In this document: piece by piece, positions 20,973 to 29,610 of the stretch | Position numbering within the stretch: the first letter of the stretch is position 1 | Layout of the letters: the number at the start of each line of letters is the position of its first letter | NCBI RefSeq assembly: GCF_006438965.1 | Contig: NZ_RCZM01000002.1 | Location: 372,001-436,000, forward strand | DNA: 64,000 nt | Direction: 5' to 3' | DNA from: Pedococcus bigeumensis | Lineage (GTDB): Bacteria; Actinomycetota; Actinomycetes; Actinomycetales; Dermatophilaceae | Position numbers and translations under genes: made by a program | Notes under the pieces: generated by a model | Told to the model about the DNA's origin: nothing | Databases searched by the model: none | Seen by the model: only the letters and a program-made list of their open reading frames with translations

Positions 20973-22387
20973 TTGCGTTGCACCGCCTTGGAGTAGAGGT
21001 CGAGCAGTCGGGATTCCGGGTCGTAGCGCCGCTTCAGTGCGGCGTAGGTGTCTCCGCCGTAGAGCCGCCAGAACTGGCTCTGGTCGTAGTAGCTGTCGGA
21101 GTAGAGGGACTTGTGGCCGTCGAGGGCGGTGACCTGCTCCTCGATGAGGCGGTTGGCGGCACCCTCGGGCCCGGAGGGGTCGCGCGGAACGCTGGACCAG
21201 AACCCCACGTTGACGTAGGTCTCCCCCGGTCGCAACGGGTAGAGGGACCAGGACCCGTGGCTGAGCACGGGGCACAGCCAGATCGGCTCGATCGGGATCT
21301 CGCGCAGGAACCAGTGGACGAACTCAGCCGTGCGCCCCAGTGGCACCTCGATGTCCTGCACCACGCGCTCTCGCGGAGGCTGGCCCTTGCGCGCCTCGAG
21401 CCGGTCGGCGATGGCGTAGCGGTGGTCGAGCCCTATCAGCTTCCAGTAGAACGAGCTCCGGCGGTAGCGGCGGGGCCAGAGCCGGCGGATGCGGGGGTTC
21501 TGGGCACCAAAGGCCCGGCTGCACCAGAACCAGTCGGTGTCCCAGCGCCAGAGGTAGTCGTGGATGGTGAGCCGGTCGACCTTGGGCACAGGAGAGTCGT
21601 GCTGGATCGAGCGGTAGTAGACCTGCTGACCGGTGTAGTCGCTCACCGGACCCGGTGCAGCGGTCTTGGTGCCCAGGGTGAGGTAGGACTCCGTCGCGGA
21701 GAACACCACGCCGTCGAGGTAGTCCACCCGGACCCCGTCGTGCTCCGACGTGTCGGCGATCGCGCCCATCGTGGCGACCAGGGACTCCACGTCGTGGAAG
21801 CGCAGGTGTCGCAGCGCCACGAACGGCTCGACCGGCTCGAGGGCGATGCGCAGACGCGTGGCGTAGCCGAGGGTGCCGTAGGAGTTGGGGAACCCGTGGA
21901 ACAGGTCCGCGTGCTCGCCCTCGGGCCGAGCCGTGACGATCTCGCCGGCGCCGGTGAGGATGTCCATCTCGACGACCGACTCGTGCGGCAGACCGCTGCG
22001 GAAGGACGTCGACTCGATGCCGAGTCCCGTCACCGCCCCGCCCAGGGTGATGGTCTTGAGCTGCGGCACCACCAGCGGCGCCAGCCCGTGGGGCAACGTC
22101 GCCTCGACGAGGTGTTCGTAGGTGCACATGCCCTGGACGTCTGCGGTGCGTGCCTGCGCGTCGACCACGATGACGCCCCCAAGGCCCGAGACGTCCAGAC
22201 CGGGTGCGTCGGAGGCCGCCCTGGCTCGGAACAGGTTGGAGGTCTTCTTGGCGAGCCGGACCGGCGCGTCGGAGGGGATGGCGCGGTAGCTCGCGGCGAG
22301 CCTGCCCACCGCAAGGTCGTGGCGGGCCTGGGCATCGGTGTTGACCCTCACCGGCTGCCCCTGCCCGGTGTCGACGATGTCCGTCAC
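20969..22387 (-). CDS. tmsA: FAD-dependent oxidoreductase (TmsA-like 10-methylene reductase)
   Basis: A 472-residue FAD-linked oxidase-fold protein related to plant DWF1/24-dehydrocholesterol reductase. The FAD pyrophosphate loop is VPQLKTITLGGAVTGLGIES near residue 110. The second half carries WCPV-like SHGSWSLYPLRPG and the QFWRLYGGDTYAALKRRYDP ending typical of VAO-type flavoproteins. Next to a CFA-type methyltransferase it is predicted to reduce the 10-methylene intermediate to 10-methyl acyl chains using NADPH (TmsA/BfaA). ATG 22387 starts the three-gene run tmsA-tmsB-VOC. A third gene, tmsC, described in some actinobacteria, is not obvious here. Confidence 0.87.
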   Translation of the reverse strand: MTDIVDTGQGQPVRVNTDAQARHDLAVGRLAASYRAIPSDAPVRLAKKTSNLFRARAASDAPGLDVSGLGGVIVVDAQARTADVQGMCTYEHLVEATLPHGLAPLVVPQLKTITLGGAVTGLGIESTSFRSGLPHESVVEMDILTGAGEIVTARPEGEHADLFHGFPNSYGTLGYATRLRIALEPVEPFVALRHLRFHDVESLVATMGAIADTSEHDGVRVDYLDGVVFSATESYLTLGTKTAAPGPVSDYTGQQVYYRSIQHDSPVPKVDRLTIHDYLWRWDTDWFWCSRAFGAQNPRIRRLWPRRYRRSSFYWKLIGLDHRYAIADRLEARKGQPPRERVVQDIEVPLGRTAEFVHWFLREIPIEPIWLCPVLSHGSWSLYPLRPGETYVNVGFWSSVPRDPSGPEGAANRLIEEQVTALDGHKSLYSDSYYDQSQFWRLYGGDTYAALKRRYDPESRLLDLYSKAVQRK

Positions 22388-22457
22388 GCTTCGACCCTAT
22401 GCCGCTGTGCCGACAGCCGTCACGTGGGTTCCCGGAAAGTGGTCCCCCGACGCGCGC

Positions 22458-22808
22458 TCAGTCGACACGGTCCACCACCTCGACCTGGTCGCCGACCTGC
22501 AGGTCCCCCGGGCGCCGCACCGCGGCATACACGCCCGGGCAGTTGCTCGGAGCTCCGGTGACCTCGAGCTCGACGGCACCCACGCGGAGCACCTTGCCGA
22601 TGCTCGCAGCGAGGTCCGCCGAGTCCAGGGAGACGACCAGGTTGGCGCGGGTGTCGGGTCGGACGTCCTCGGCAGCGACCACCTGGACCGCCGCCTTCTT
22701 GCGCCGGTCGCCCGCCAGACCCTCGGGCTCGACCACGGTGTTGCGCAGGTCCTGACCTGCTTCGCCGTGGACCGGGAAGATGTGGATCTCGTTGACCTGA
22801 GAGGACAT
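22458..22808 (-). CDS. MOSC domain protein
   Basis: A 116-residue stand-alone MOSC (molybdenum cofactor sulfurase C-terminal) domain: GEAGQDLRNTVVEPEGLAGD near the start and the conserved cysteine in GAPSNCPGVYAAV. MOSC domains are believed to carry sulfur to metal centres or to take part in detoxification of N-hydroxylated compounds. It is 3 bp downstream of a small unknown gene in a minus-strand run with a dienelactone-hydrolase gene. A link with the molybdenum hydroxylase at 46.9-50.7 kb is possible but only by theme. Confidence 0.85.
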   Translation of the reverse strand: MSSQVNEIHIFPVHGEAGQDLRNTVVEPEGLAGDRRKKAAVQVVAAEDVRPDTRANLVVSLDSADLAASIGKVLRVGAVELEVTGAPSNCPGVYAAVRRPGDLQVGDQVEVVDRVD

Positions 22809-22811
22809 TCG

Positions 22812-23072
22812 TCACACGCCTTCGGGTGCTGAGGCCAATGCGACCTCGATCGCGCGAACCAGCCGGGTGGCCGAGTCGCGGGTGAGCTCGACGGCGAGCC
22901 TCGCGCCCGGCCCGCGCGATGGGTCGGCCAGGTCGATGTTGAGGGTGTGGTCCGCCATGGCGTGGACCGGGTGGTCGTAGTAGACGGTCGCGTCGGTCAC
23001 GTGGAACCACTGGCCGCCGGGCCCCTTCGCGCTGCCGTCGACCTGCTCGGAAACCGTTGCGTACGTGCACAT
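22812..23072 (-). CDS. Small conserved protein (DUF6295-like)
   Basis: An 86-residue protein starting MCTYATVSEQVDGSAKGPGG, with a VTDATVYYDHPVHAMADHTL centre and a helical tail. The opening and the YDHP-H-HTLN pattern match a small actinobacterial family I recall as DUF6295. Function unknown; the His-rich centre could bind metal. It lies between the dienelactone-hydrolase-like gene (1 bp gap) and the MOSC gene (3 bp gap), so all three are probably one operon. Confidence 0.68.
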   Translation of the reverse strand: MCTYATVSEQVDGSAKGPGGQWFHVTDATVYYDHPVHAMADHTLNIDLADPSRGPGARLAVELTRDSATRLVRAIEVALASAPEGV

Positions 23073-23073
23073 G

Positions 23074-23835
23074 TCAGGACTCCTGCGAGTTGTCGGCAGA
23101 CAGGTTTGCGCCGAAGAAGGCGCTGATCCGTTCCCAGCCGTCGTTGGCGGCTGCCACCCGGTAGCTCGGCCGGTCGACGGCGAAGAACGCGTGCCCGGCC
23201 TCGTCGTAGGAGTGGAGGTCGTGCGGCTTGCCGAGCTCGTCGAGCCGCCGCCCCAGCTCCGCGACGTGGTCCGGGCTCGGGGTCTTGTCCTCGACCCCGA
23301 ACAGCCCGAGAAGGGGCGCCCGCAGCGACGGGAGCTGGTCCACGAGATTGGTCACCTTGAGCGGGAACCCCGCCGGCGGCTCTCCGGTCACGAACGCGCC
23401 GTAACAGTCGACTGCCGCGTCCAGGTCGAGGTGACACGCCGCGAGCACGGCCTGCCGGCCACCCGAGCAGTGCCCGACGACGCCGACCTTCCCGTTGCTG
23501 GTGGAGAGCCCACGCAGGTAGGCCGCTGCGGCGCCGACGTCGCCCACGAGCCGCTCGTCGGGGATGCCACCCTGCGCCCGAACCATGGCGGCCGCGTCGG
23601 CAGGGTCGGCTCCCGGCGCCTCACGCGAGTAGAGGTTCGGGCAGATGGCGTCGTAGCCGAGCTCGGCGAACCGGCGCACCATCTCCTTGGTCGCCCGGTC
23701 GTAGCCGGGGAGGTGGTGGATGACCACCACGCCACCACGTGTGTGCTGGCCGTCCGGTCGGGCGAGGTAGGCCTCGACCGCCGCCCCGTCGGCTCCGGTC
23801 AGGGAGACAGTGGTTGCACTGAGGGAGTCGCTCAC
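23074..23835 (-). CDS. Dienelactone hydrolase family protein
   Basis: A 253-residue alpha/beta hydrolase. The nucleophile elbow is GHCSGGRQ, a cysteine as in true dienelactone hydrolases. It is followed by the acid in LFGVEDKTPSPD and the histidine in DEAGHAFFAVDRPSYR. The family cleaves cyclic ester dienelactones in chloroaromatic breakdown, but many members act on other small esters. GTG 23835 (VSDSLSATTV) was chosen over the in-frame ATG 23877 because AAGG precedes it. It leads a three-gene run with the DUF6295-like and MOSC genes. Confidence 0.88.
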   Translation of the reverse strand: MSDSLSATTVSLTGADGAAVEAYLARPDGQHTRGGVVVIHHLPGYDRATKEMVRRFAELGYDAICPNLYSREAPGADPADAAAMVRAQGGIPDERLVGDVGAAAAYLRGLSTSNGKVGVVGHCSGGRQAVLAACHLDLDAAVDCYGAFVTGEPPAGFPLKVTNLVDQLPSLRAPLLGLFGVEDKTPSPDHVAELGRRLDELGKPHDLHSYDEAGHAFFAVDRPSYRVAAANDGWERISAFFGANLSADNSQES

Positions 23836-23964
23836 CTTGCGGATGCTATGCCCGGCGGTCCTCGGCGCCACTGACACCCGTCATGCACCCGTCCTTCACC
23901 CGTCCCGGCATGCACGACGAAGCCGCACCCGGATCCCGGGGGCGGCGTGGTCGAGTTGCACGCG

Positions 23965-24041
23965 TGGTGGACGTGAAGGGACTCGAACCCATGGCCTCTC
24001 GCGTGTGAAGCGAACGCTCTAACCAACTGAGCTACACGTCC
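23965..24041 (-). tRNA. tRNA-Val (anticodon CAC), CCA encoded
   Basis: The minus strand folds as a cloverleaf: acceptor GGACGTG pairs with CACGTCC, the D arm is GCTCAGTTGGTTAGAGC, and the anticodon loop TTCACAC has CAC at positions 34-36. The T loop is TTCGAGT, then discriminator A and an encoded CCA at 23967-23965. The 157-bp stretch upstream (24042-24198) has two short dyads centred on GGTCACC and one GTATGCCG motif, but no gene. Confidence 0.96.
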
Positions 24042-24198
24042 AGTGCCCTGGTCACCAGGTGACGGTCGGGCCTGCCGAAGAATAGCCGGATCGGGCGGAT
24101 CAGGTGAAATCCGGGGGTATGCCGTGTGGTCACCACCCCGGCACCTGGACCAGCCACCAGGGTGGCTCGCGTCGTCACCGGCGGCCTGACGCAGGTCC

Positions 24199-24648
24199 TC
24201 AGAGCCCTGGCAGCTCCTTGATCCGGTCCTCGGCGAAGTCGGGGATGAAACCGGGGACGCCGGACAGCAAGAACAGCCCGTAGAAGATCGCCAGGACTAG
24301 GGCGAGCGTGACCAGCCCGACCAGGCCCTTGAACCAGAGCGGCTTGGGTGACAGCCAGTCGTTCCAGTCCTTGAGTCGCGCCTTGCCCCAGGTCAGCAGC
24401 TGCTGGGCCTTCTCGAACTCGGAGGCCAGGATCGCGATGCCGACGAAGACGATGACCCAGCCGGGTCCGGGTGCGGGGACGAGGATCAGCCCGCCGATGG
24501 TGATGACCGCGCCGACGATCCCGACGACCCATTTGTAGATCCGGTGCGTGTGCGGGTTGGAGCGGATCTTGCGCCGCCACGCCCAGTCGTCGTCCTCCTG
24601 CTCGGCGACAGACTCCCCCGACGCGACCTGCCCGTCGCGATCGATCAC
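24199..24648 (-). CDS. PGPGW-motif transmembrane protein
   Basis: A 149-residue membrane protein with the signature PAPGPGWVIVFVGIAILASE between two of three hydrophobic helices (YKWVVGIVGAVITIGGLILV, the PGPGW helix, and LVGLVTLALVLAIFYGLFLL). This matches the actinobacterial PGPGW/TIGR02611 group of unknown function. The N-terminus is acidic and cytosolic. Its start overlaps the end of the aminotransferase-IV gene (24645-24648, ATGA), so it is the last cistron of a pabB-pabC run. Confidence 0.85.
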   Translation of the reverse strand: MIDRDGQVASGESVAEQEDDDWAWRRKIRSNPHTHRIYKWVVGIVGAVITIGGLILVPAPGPGWVIVFVGIAILASEFEKAQQLLTWGKARLKDWNDWLSPKPLWFKGLVGLVTLALVLAIFYGLFLLSGVPGFIPDFAEDRIKELPGL

Positions 24649-25493
24649 GGGTCCAACCGTTCGCCGCAGAGCCGGGCGAACACCGCCGCGGCCCTCGCCG
24701 TCACCGGTCCCGGCTCGACGGCCCGGTCGTCGACACCGTGCACGGCCAGCACGTCCTTGGTGCTGCTGGTGATGAACACCTCGTCCGCCTCACGGAGCAC
24801 GTCCAGCGGCAGGGTCTCCTCCCGCACCTCCATGCCGTCCTCGAGGCACCACTCGATGGTGACCTCGCGGGTGATCCCCGCGAGGCAGCCGGAGTCGAGG
24901 GGCGGCGTCAGGATCGCACCGTCCACGACGACGAAGATGTTGGAGCCAGTGCACTCGCACAGCTCGCCACGTGTGTTGGCGAACACCGCTTCGATCGCCC
25001 CGCGCTCCTTGGCGTAGGCGAGGGCGACCACGTTCTCGGCGTACGACGTGGTCTTCAGACCCGCCACGGCGGAGCGCTCGTTGCGGGTCCACGGCACCAC
25101 CGCCACCGACGCACTGCCGGGCGGTCGCGGTTGCGAGCCGGCCGTCACGATGTAGGTCAGCGGGCTGTCGTCCCGGTCCGAACCGAGCGGCCCTGCTCCC
25201 CCGGTCACCGAGTAACGCAACCGGCCGAACTCGATCTCGTGGCCGGCCTCGAGGACCGCCTTGGCGCCCTCCGCGATGTAGTCGTGGTCGGCCGCCGGCA
25301 GGCCGAGCCCGGCCAGCGTCCGGTCCAGCCTGCGGGCGTGGCGGGTCGCGGCGAAGACTCGGCCCCGGTCGACCTTGGCCGTCTCGAACGCTCCGTCGCC
25401 GACGGTCACCCCGTGGTCGAGCGCCGTGATCGACGGCTCGTCCACCCCCGTCAGCCTGCCGTTGACCCAGACCCTGGGCTCGTTGCTGCTCAT
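24645..25493 (-). CDS. pabC: Aminotransferase class IV, aminodeoxychorismate lyase-like
   Basis: A 282-residue PLP enzyme of fold type IV. Hallmarks are DHGVTVGDGAFETAKV near residue 27, RLRYSVTGG, and KTTSYAENVVALAYAKERGA, which holds the PLP lysine. GSNIFVVVDG is followed by GCLAGITREVTIE. Directly downstream of a chorismate-binding gene with a 4-bp ATGA overlap, it most likely releases pyruvate from 4-amino-4-deoxychorismate to give p-aminobenzoate for folate. Branched-chain or D-amino acid aminotransferase activity cannot be excluded. ATG 25493 is preceded by GGTGGAGG at short spacing. Confidence 0.85.
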   Translation of the reverse strand: MSSNEPRVWVNGRLTGVDEPSITALDHGVTVGDGAFETAKVDRGRVFAATRHARRLDRTLAGLGLPAADHDYIAEGAKAVLEAGHEIEFGRLRYSVTGGAGPLGSDRDDSPLTYIVTAGSQPRPPGSASVAVVPWTRNERSAVAGLKTTSYAENVVALAYAKERGAIEAVFANTRGELCECTGSNIFVVVDGAILTPPLDSGCLAGITREVTIEWCLEDGMEVREETLPLDVLREADEVFITSSTKDVLAVHGVDDRAVEPGPVTARAAAVFARLCGERLDP

Positions 25494-26545
25494 GCCTCCA
25501 CCTTTCCAGACGCCAGCCCCACCAGGCGTCGGGATTTCACCTGAGTCTCCACCCATTCCTGCTCAGGGTCGGACCCCCACGTGATCCCCGCACCCGTCCC
25601 GAACCGCAGCCATCGCCGACCGGCGTCGTCCCGTTCTGCCCAGAACGACCGGATGCCCACCGCGAGTTCCGCCGTGCCCTCGTCGGCATCGATCCAGCCG
25701 ACGGCACCGCAGTACGGACCGCGATCGGCAGTCTCGAGGTCCGCGATCGCTTGCAACGCAGTGTGTTTTGGCGCCCCCGACACAGACCCCGGCGGGAACG
25801 TCGCCGCCATCAGCTCCGACCACCCCACTCCCGGGCGCAGCTCACCGGACACAGCGGACACGAGGTGGACCAGCCCCGGATGCTCCTCGGGGCGGCAGAG
25901 GTGGTCGACCCGCACCGTCCCCTCCCGGCAGACGTGCGACAGGTCGTTGCGCACCAGGTCCACGATCATGACGTTCTCGGCGTAGTCCTTGGGCAGCATC
26001 GCCTCGATGCTGGTCGCCGTCCCCTTGATCGGGCGGGACTCCAACCGGTCGCCGTCGCGCAGCAGGAACGCCTCTGGGCTCGCGCACACCACATCGAGCC
26101 CGGCGGACGGCACCCAGATCCGCCCGGCGTGCGGGGCGGGGTTACCCCGCTCGAGCAGGCGGGCCAGGCCCTCGAGGTCCGCGTCGTCCGGGAGCTCGTG
26201 CGACATCACGCGGCAGAGGTTCACCTGGTAGACGGTGCCGGCGGCGATCCGTTCGCGGATCTCGGCAACCCCGTCGAGGTATGCCGCGTGGTCCAGACTG
26301 CTGTCCCACTCACCTTCCAGCGGTGACCAGGGCGTGGGTGGCGGGGCCGCGGCATACCTGTCCACGGTCTCGAAGCGGACTGCGGTGACGTCGCCCTCGA
26401 ACTCTGCGACGACGGCCCAGAACCCCGACTCGATGGCGTCCACGTCGTGACGGACCTCCACCGGGTGGGTGGCGAGAAGGCCACCGAACCGTGCGTGCCC
26501 TGTCGCCGCCTCCACGGTGGCGATCCTAGGGCGACCTACACTCAC
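25490..26545 (-). CDS. pabB: Aminodeoxychorismate synthase component I (chorismate-binding)
   Basis: A protein of up to 351 residues that aminates chorismate to aminodeoxychorismate. The chorismate-binding hallmarks are YQVNLCRVMS, ESRPIKGTATS, AENVMIVDLVRNDLSHVC, and PGSVSGAPKHTALQAI followed by GPYCGAVGWID. It lacks the N-terminal TrpE-like region, so it is a short PabB form. No glutaminase (PabA) gene is in the window. GTG 26545 leaves only 5 bp to the divergent CapA gene; GTG 26515 (VEAATGHARF) is an equally good start. It overlaps pabC by 4 bp. Confidence 0.92.
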   Translation of the reverse strand: MSVGRPRIATVEAATGHARFGGLLATHPVEVRHDVDAIESGFWAVVAEFEGDVTAVRFETVDRYAAAPPPTPWSPLEGEWDSSLDHAAYLDGVAEIRERIAAGTVYQVNLCRVMSHELPDDADLEGLARLLERGNPAPHAGRIWVPSAGLDVVCASPEAFLLRDGDRLESRPIKGTATSIEAMLPKDYAENVMIVDLVRNDLSHVCREGTVRVDHLCRPEEHPGLVHLVSAVSGELRPGVGWSELMAATFPPGSVSGAPKHTALQAIADLETADRGPYCGAVGWIDADEGTAELAVGIRSFWAERDDAGRRWLRFGTGAGITWGSDPEQEWVETQVKSRRLVGLASGKVEA

Positions 26546-26550
26546 CGATC

Positions 26551-27693
26551 ATGCGCCCTCTCGCCCACGCAGTGGCAGCCGCCGTGCTGGCGCTGGCTGT
26601 CGCGGGATGCGAAGGCGTACCGCAGGCTGCGCCGGCCGGCACGCAGCCGCCTGCTCAGGCGTCGACGACCGCAGTGCCAGCACCGTCGCAGACCCCTGCC
26701 TCCCCCACGACCAGCACCACGACTCCCCCGGATCCGGGGACCCTGACGATGGCTTTCGCCGGGGACGTCCACTTCGAGGACTACGTGGCACCGCTCGCGC
26801 GGGACCCGCACGGCCTGGACGAGCTGCAGTCCTCGCTCGGCGCGGCCGACCTCGCGATGGTCAACCTCGAGACCGCCATCACCGAGCGGGGGACCAAGAT
26901 CGGCAAGGAGTTCCACTTCCGCGCCCCCGCGTCGGCCCTCGACACGATCAAGAGCGCCGGGATCGACGCGGTGAGCATGGCCAACAACCACGGGGTCGAC
27001 TTCGGGCCGGTCGGGCTCAAGGACACCCTGGCCGCCAAGAAAGCGAGCCCCATCCCGATCGTGGGGATTGGGGCTGACGAGGACGAGGCCTTCGCGCCGG
27101 CGATCCTGCAGGCGAAGGGACTCAAGGTCGCGGTATTCGGGGCGTCCGAGGTGTTCGAGATGACCCTCGCGCGCTACGCCGCAGGTCCGGACAAGGGCGG
27201 CATCGCCAGCGCCAGTCCCGTCAACAGGATCCGGTCGGCCGTGTCCGCGGCGGCCGCGAAGTACGACCTCGTCGTGGTGTTCCTGCACTGGGGCCTGGAC
27301 TACCAGGCGTGCCCTGACCAGCTGTCGGTCCAGACGGCCAAGGCACTCGAGGACGCCGGCGCCGACATCGTCGTGGGCGGCCACTCGCACCGGGTGAACG
27401 GGGCCGGCTGGCTGGGCCGTGCCTATGTGGACTACGGGTTCGGCAACTTCGTGTGGTGGCGCAGCAACGAGCCAGACGCGCGATCCGGTGTGCTCACGCT
27501 GTCGATCGACGTCGACGCCGCCCGCGGCACCAAGCGGGGCACGTCCAGCGCGGTCCGCAAGGCGGTCTGGACGCCGATGCTGATCGGCACGGACGGCATC
27601 CCCCGCGAGCCCGATGCCGTGAACAGCGCCCGACTGCTCAAGCTCTGGAAGCAGGCCAGCACCTGTTCCGGTCTGGCCACCGCACCGAAGTGA
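26551..27693 (+). CDS. CapA-family lipoprotein (metallophosphatase-like)
   Basis: A 380-residue exported lipoprotein: signal peptide with lipobox LALAVAGC (Cys about 20), a Thr/Pro/Ser-rich linker to about residue 65, then a CapA/PgsA-like calcineurin-fold domain. Metal-site motifs are FAGDVHFED, MVNLETAIT, MANNHGVDFG, FLHWGLDY and VGGHSHRVNG. CapA proteins are linked to poly-gamma-glutamate or cell-surface polymer handling. No capBC genes are near, so a cell-wall phosphoesterase role is equally likely. TACACT at 26537-26542 ends 8 nt before ATG 26551, suggesting leaderless transcription. Divergent from pabB. Confidence 0.88.
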   Translation: MRPLAHAVAAAVLALAVAGCEGVPQAAPAGTQPPAQASTTAVPAPSQTPASPTTSTTTPPDPGTLTMAFAGDVHFEDYVAPLARDPHGLDELQSSLGAADLAMVNLETAITERGTKIGKEFHFRAPASALDTIKSAGIDAVSMANNHGVDFGPVGLKDTLAAKKASPIPIVGIGADEDEAFAPAILQAKGLKVAVFGASEVFEMTLARYAAGPDKGGIASASPVNRIRSAVSAAAAKYDLVVVFLHWGLDYQACPDQLSVQTAKALEDAGADIVVGGHSHRVNGAGWLGRAYVDYGFGNFVWWRSNEPDARSGVLTLSIDVDAARGTKRGTSSAVRKAVWTPMLIGTDGIPREPDAVNSARLLKLWKQASTCSGLATAPK

Positions 27694-27740
27694 CCGGCAG
27701 CGTCCCGCTCGGAATGAAACCCACCTGGACCTCGTTCAGG

Positions 27741-27758
27741 TAGTTGAATTCGCAACTA
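27741..27758. promoter_or_regulatory. MarR-type palindrome before the flavin monooxygenase pair
   Basis: TAGTTG (27741-27746), six bases AATTCG, then CAACTA (27753-27758) is a perfect 6-6-6 inverted repeat of the TAGTTG/CAACTA class often used by MarR/DUF24 regulators. It lies 22 bp before ATG 27781, with the RBS AAGGAG at 27765-27770 between. No matching regulator gene is in the window. Confidence 0.7.
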
Positions 27759-27780
27759 ACTACCAAGGAGCGCGAGCCAG

Positions 27781-28902
27781 ATGCAGTTCGGGATCTTCAC
27801 CGTCGGGGACCTGACCCAGGACCCCACCACCGGCACGACCATCAGCGAGAACCAGCGGATCAAGAACACGGTCGAGCTGGCCCGCCACGTCGAACAGGTC
27901 GGGCTCGATGTCTTCGCCACCGGCGAGCACCACAACCCGCCCTTCGTGCCATCCTCCCCCACCACGACCCTCGGGTTCATCGCCGCGCAGACCGACAAGC
28001 TCCTGCTGTCGACCTCGACGACCCTGATCACCACGAACGACCCGGTGAAGATCGCCGAGGACTACGCGACCCTGCAGCACCTCGCCGACGGCCGCGTCGA
28101 CCTGATGATGGGCCGCGGCAACACCGGACCGGTCTACCCGTGGTTCGGCAAGGACATCCGCGACGGCATCCCGCTCGCGATCGAGAACTACGCCCTGCTG
28201 CGCAGGCTCTGGACGGAGGACGTCGTCACCTGGGAGGGCAAGTACCGCACCCCGCTGCAGTCCTTCACCGCCACGCCTCGTCCGCTGGACGGCATACCTC
28301 CCTTTGTCTGGCACGGCTCGATCCGCAGCACCGAGATCGCCGAACAGGCGGCCTACTACGGTGACGGCTTCTTCCACAACAACATCTTCTGGCCGATGAG
28401 CCACACCCGGCAGATGGTGGCGCTCTACCGCCGTCGGTTCGAGCACTACGGCCACGGGTCCGCGGACCAGGCCATCGTCGGGCTCGGCGGCCAGGTGTTC
28501 ATGCGGGCCAACAGCCAGGACGCGGTGCGCGAGTTCCGCCCCTACTTCGACAACGCGCCGGTCTACGGCCACGGACCGTCGTTGGAGGAGTTCAGCCGCG
28601 AGACACCGCTCACCGTGGGTTCGCCCGAGCAGGTCATCGAGCGGTATGCCGCGATGGCCGACTCCGTCGGCGACTACCAGCGCCAGCTGTTCCTCCTCGA
28701 CCACGCCGGACTCCCCCACCAGGCGGTGATGGAGCAGGTCGAGATCCTCGGCACCCAGGTCGTCCCCGAGCTGCGCAAGATCGCGGCAGCCCGCAAGCCG
28801 GCCCACGTGCCCGACGCCCCCACCCACGCCAGCCGGCTCGCCGCGGCGGCCGCGAACGCGGAGACGCACAGCACCCAGGACCTGGAGGAGGTCTCCCGAT
28901 GA
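27781..28902 (+). CDS. LLM-class flavin-dependent oxidoreductase (CE1758 type)
   Basis: A 373-residue luciferase-like monooxygenase with a TIM-barrel fold. Visible are GLDVFATGEHHNPPFVPSSP, LADGRVDLMMGRGNTGPVYP, and FVWHGSIRSTEIAEQAAYYG. It stands in 4-bp overlap with an NAD(P)H-FMN reductase gene, the two-gene arrangement known as LLM_duo (CE1758-CE1759). The reductase supplies reduced FMN and this protein hydroxylates an unknown substrate. Start ATG 27781 has AAGGAG upstream. The operator-like palindrome at 27741 indicates inducible control. Confidence 0.92.
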   Translation: MQFGIFTVGDLTQDPTTGTTISENQRIKNTVELARHVEQVGLDVFATGEHHNPPFVPSSPTTTLGFIAAQTDKLLLSTSTTLITTNDPVKIAEDYATLQHLADGRVDLMMGRGNTGPVYPWFGKDIRDGIPLAIENYALLRRLWTEDVVTWEGKYRTPLQSFTATPRPLDGIPPFVWHGSIRSTEIAEQAAYYGDGFFHNNIFWPMSHTRQMVALYRRRFEHYGHGSADQAIVGLGGQVFMRANSQDAVREFRPYFDNAPVYGHGPSLEEFSRETPLTVGSPEQVIERYAAMADSVGDYQRQLFLLDHAGLPHQAVMEQVEILGTQVVPELRKIAAARKPAHVPDAPTHASRLAAAAANAETHSTQDLEEVSR

Positions 28903-29534
28903 CCACTCGCCGGATCGTCGTGGTGCAAGCCGGCCTCGGCCAGCCCAGCACCACGCGCCTGCTCGCCGAGCGCTTGGCCAACGCGTTCGAGGACGCCCTC
29001 CTCGAGCGCGGCGAGGAGACCGAGGTGACCTTCGTCGACCTGCGCGAGCACGCCCACGACCTGGCCAACACGCTGCTGACCGGTTTCGCGACCGGTCGGC
29101 TGCGCGAGGCCCTCGATGCGGTGCGGGATGCCGACGCGGTGATCGCGGTGACGCCGGTGTTCCAGGCGTCCTACAGCGGGCTGTTCAAGACCTTCGTCGA
29201 CGTGCTCGACGACGGAGCGTTGCGCGGGACCCCGGTGCTGATGGCTGCAACGGCTGGCACGGCTCGACACTCGCTCGTCCTCGAGCACGCGATGCGGCCG
29301 ATGTTCGCCTACCTCAAGGCGATCACGGTGCCGACCGGTGTCTTTGCCGCCTCCGAGGACTGGGGCACGGGCGGCACGGTGGATACCGGGCTCTCGAACC
29401 GCATCACCGTCGCCGCTGCGGAGCTTGCCGACCTCGTCACCGGCGGCGGGGGTCGGGCGGCCAAGGCGTCAAACGCCCCACAGGTCGACGAGTTCGCCGA
29501 CCCGGTGCCCTTCGAGGACCTGCTCGCCCGCTGA
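28899..29534 (+). CDS. NAD(P)H-dependent FMN reductase (CE1759 type)
   Basis: A 211-residue flavodoxin-fold reductase. FMN-binding segments are VVQAGLGQPSTTRLLAERLA near the start and TPVFQASYSGLFKTFVDVLD in the middle, then MAATAGTARHSLVLEHAMRP. It overlaps the LLM monooxygenase gene by 4 bp (ATGA) and should feed it reduced FMN. The C-terminal 30 residues are flexible. No further gene follows in the operon; a promoter with an SOS box for the next gene starts about 75 bp downstream. Confidence 0.9.
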   Translation: MTTRRIVVVQAGLGQPSTTRLLAERLANAFEDALLERGEETEVTFVDLREHAHDLANTLLTGFATGRLREALDAVRDADAVIAVTPVFQASYSGLFKTFVDVLDDGALRGTPVLMAATAGTARHSLVLEHAMRPMFAYLKAITVPTGVFAASEDWGTGGTVDTGLSNRITVAAAELADLVTGGGGRAAKASNAPQVDEFADPVPFEDLLAR

Positions 29535-29610
29535 CGGCCCACCACGGCCAGATCGGTTCTCGCGTCGACCCAATTCGCTTTCGTCGCAATAGAATTCGAT
29601 GCCCGGGGTC

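Noticed and set aside
24042-24198. A gene in the gap upstream of tRNA-Val
   Set aside because: Only short dyads and stop-rich frames; no RBS or coding bias.
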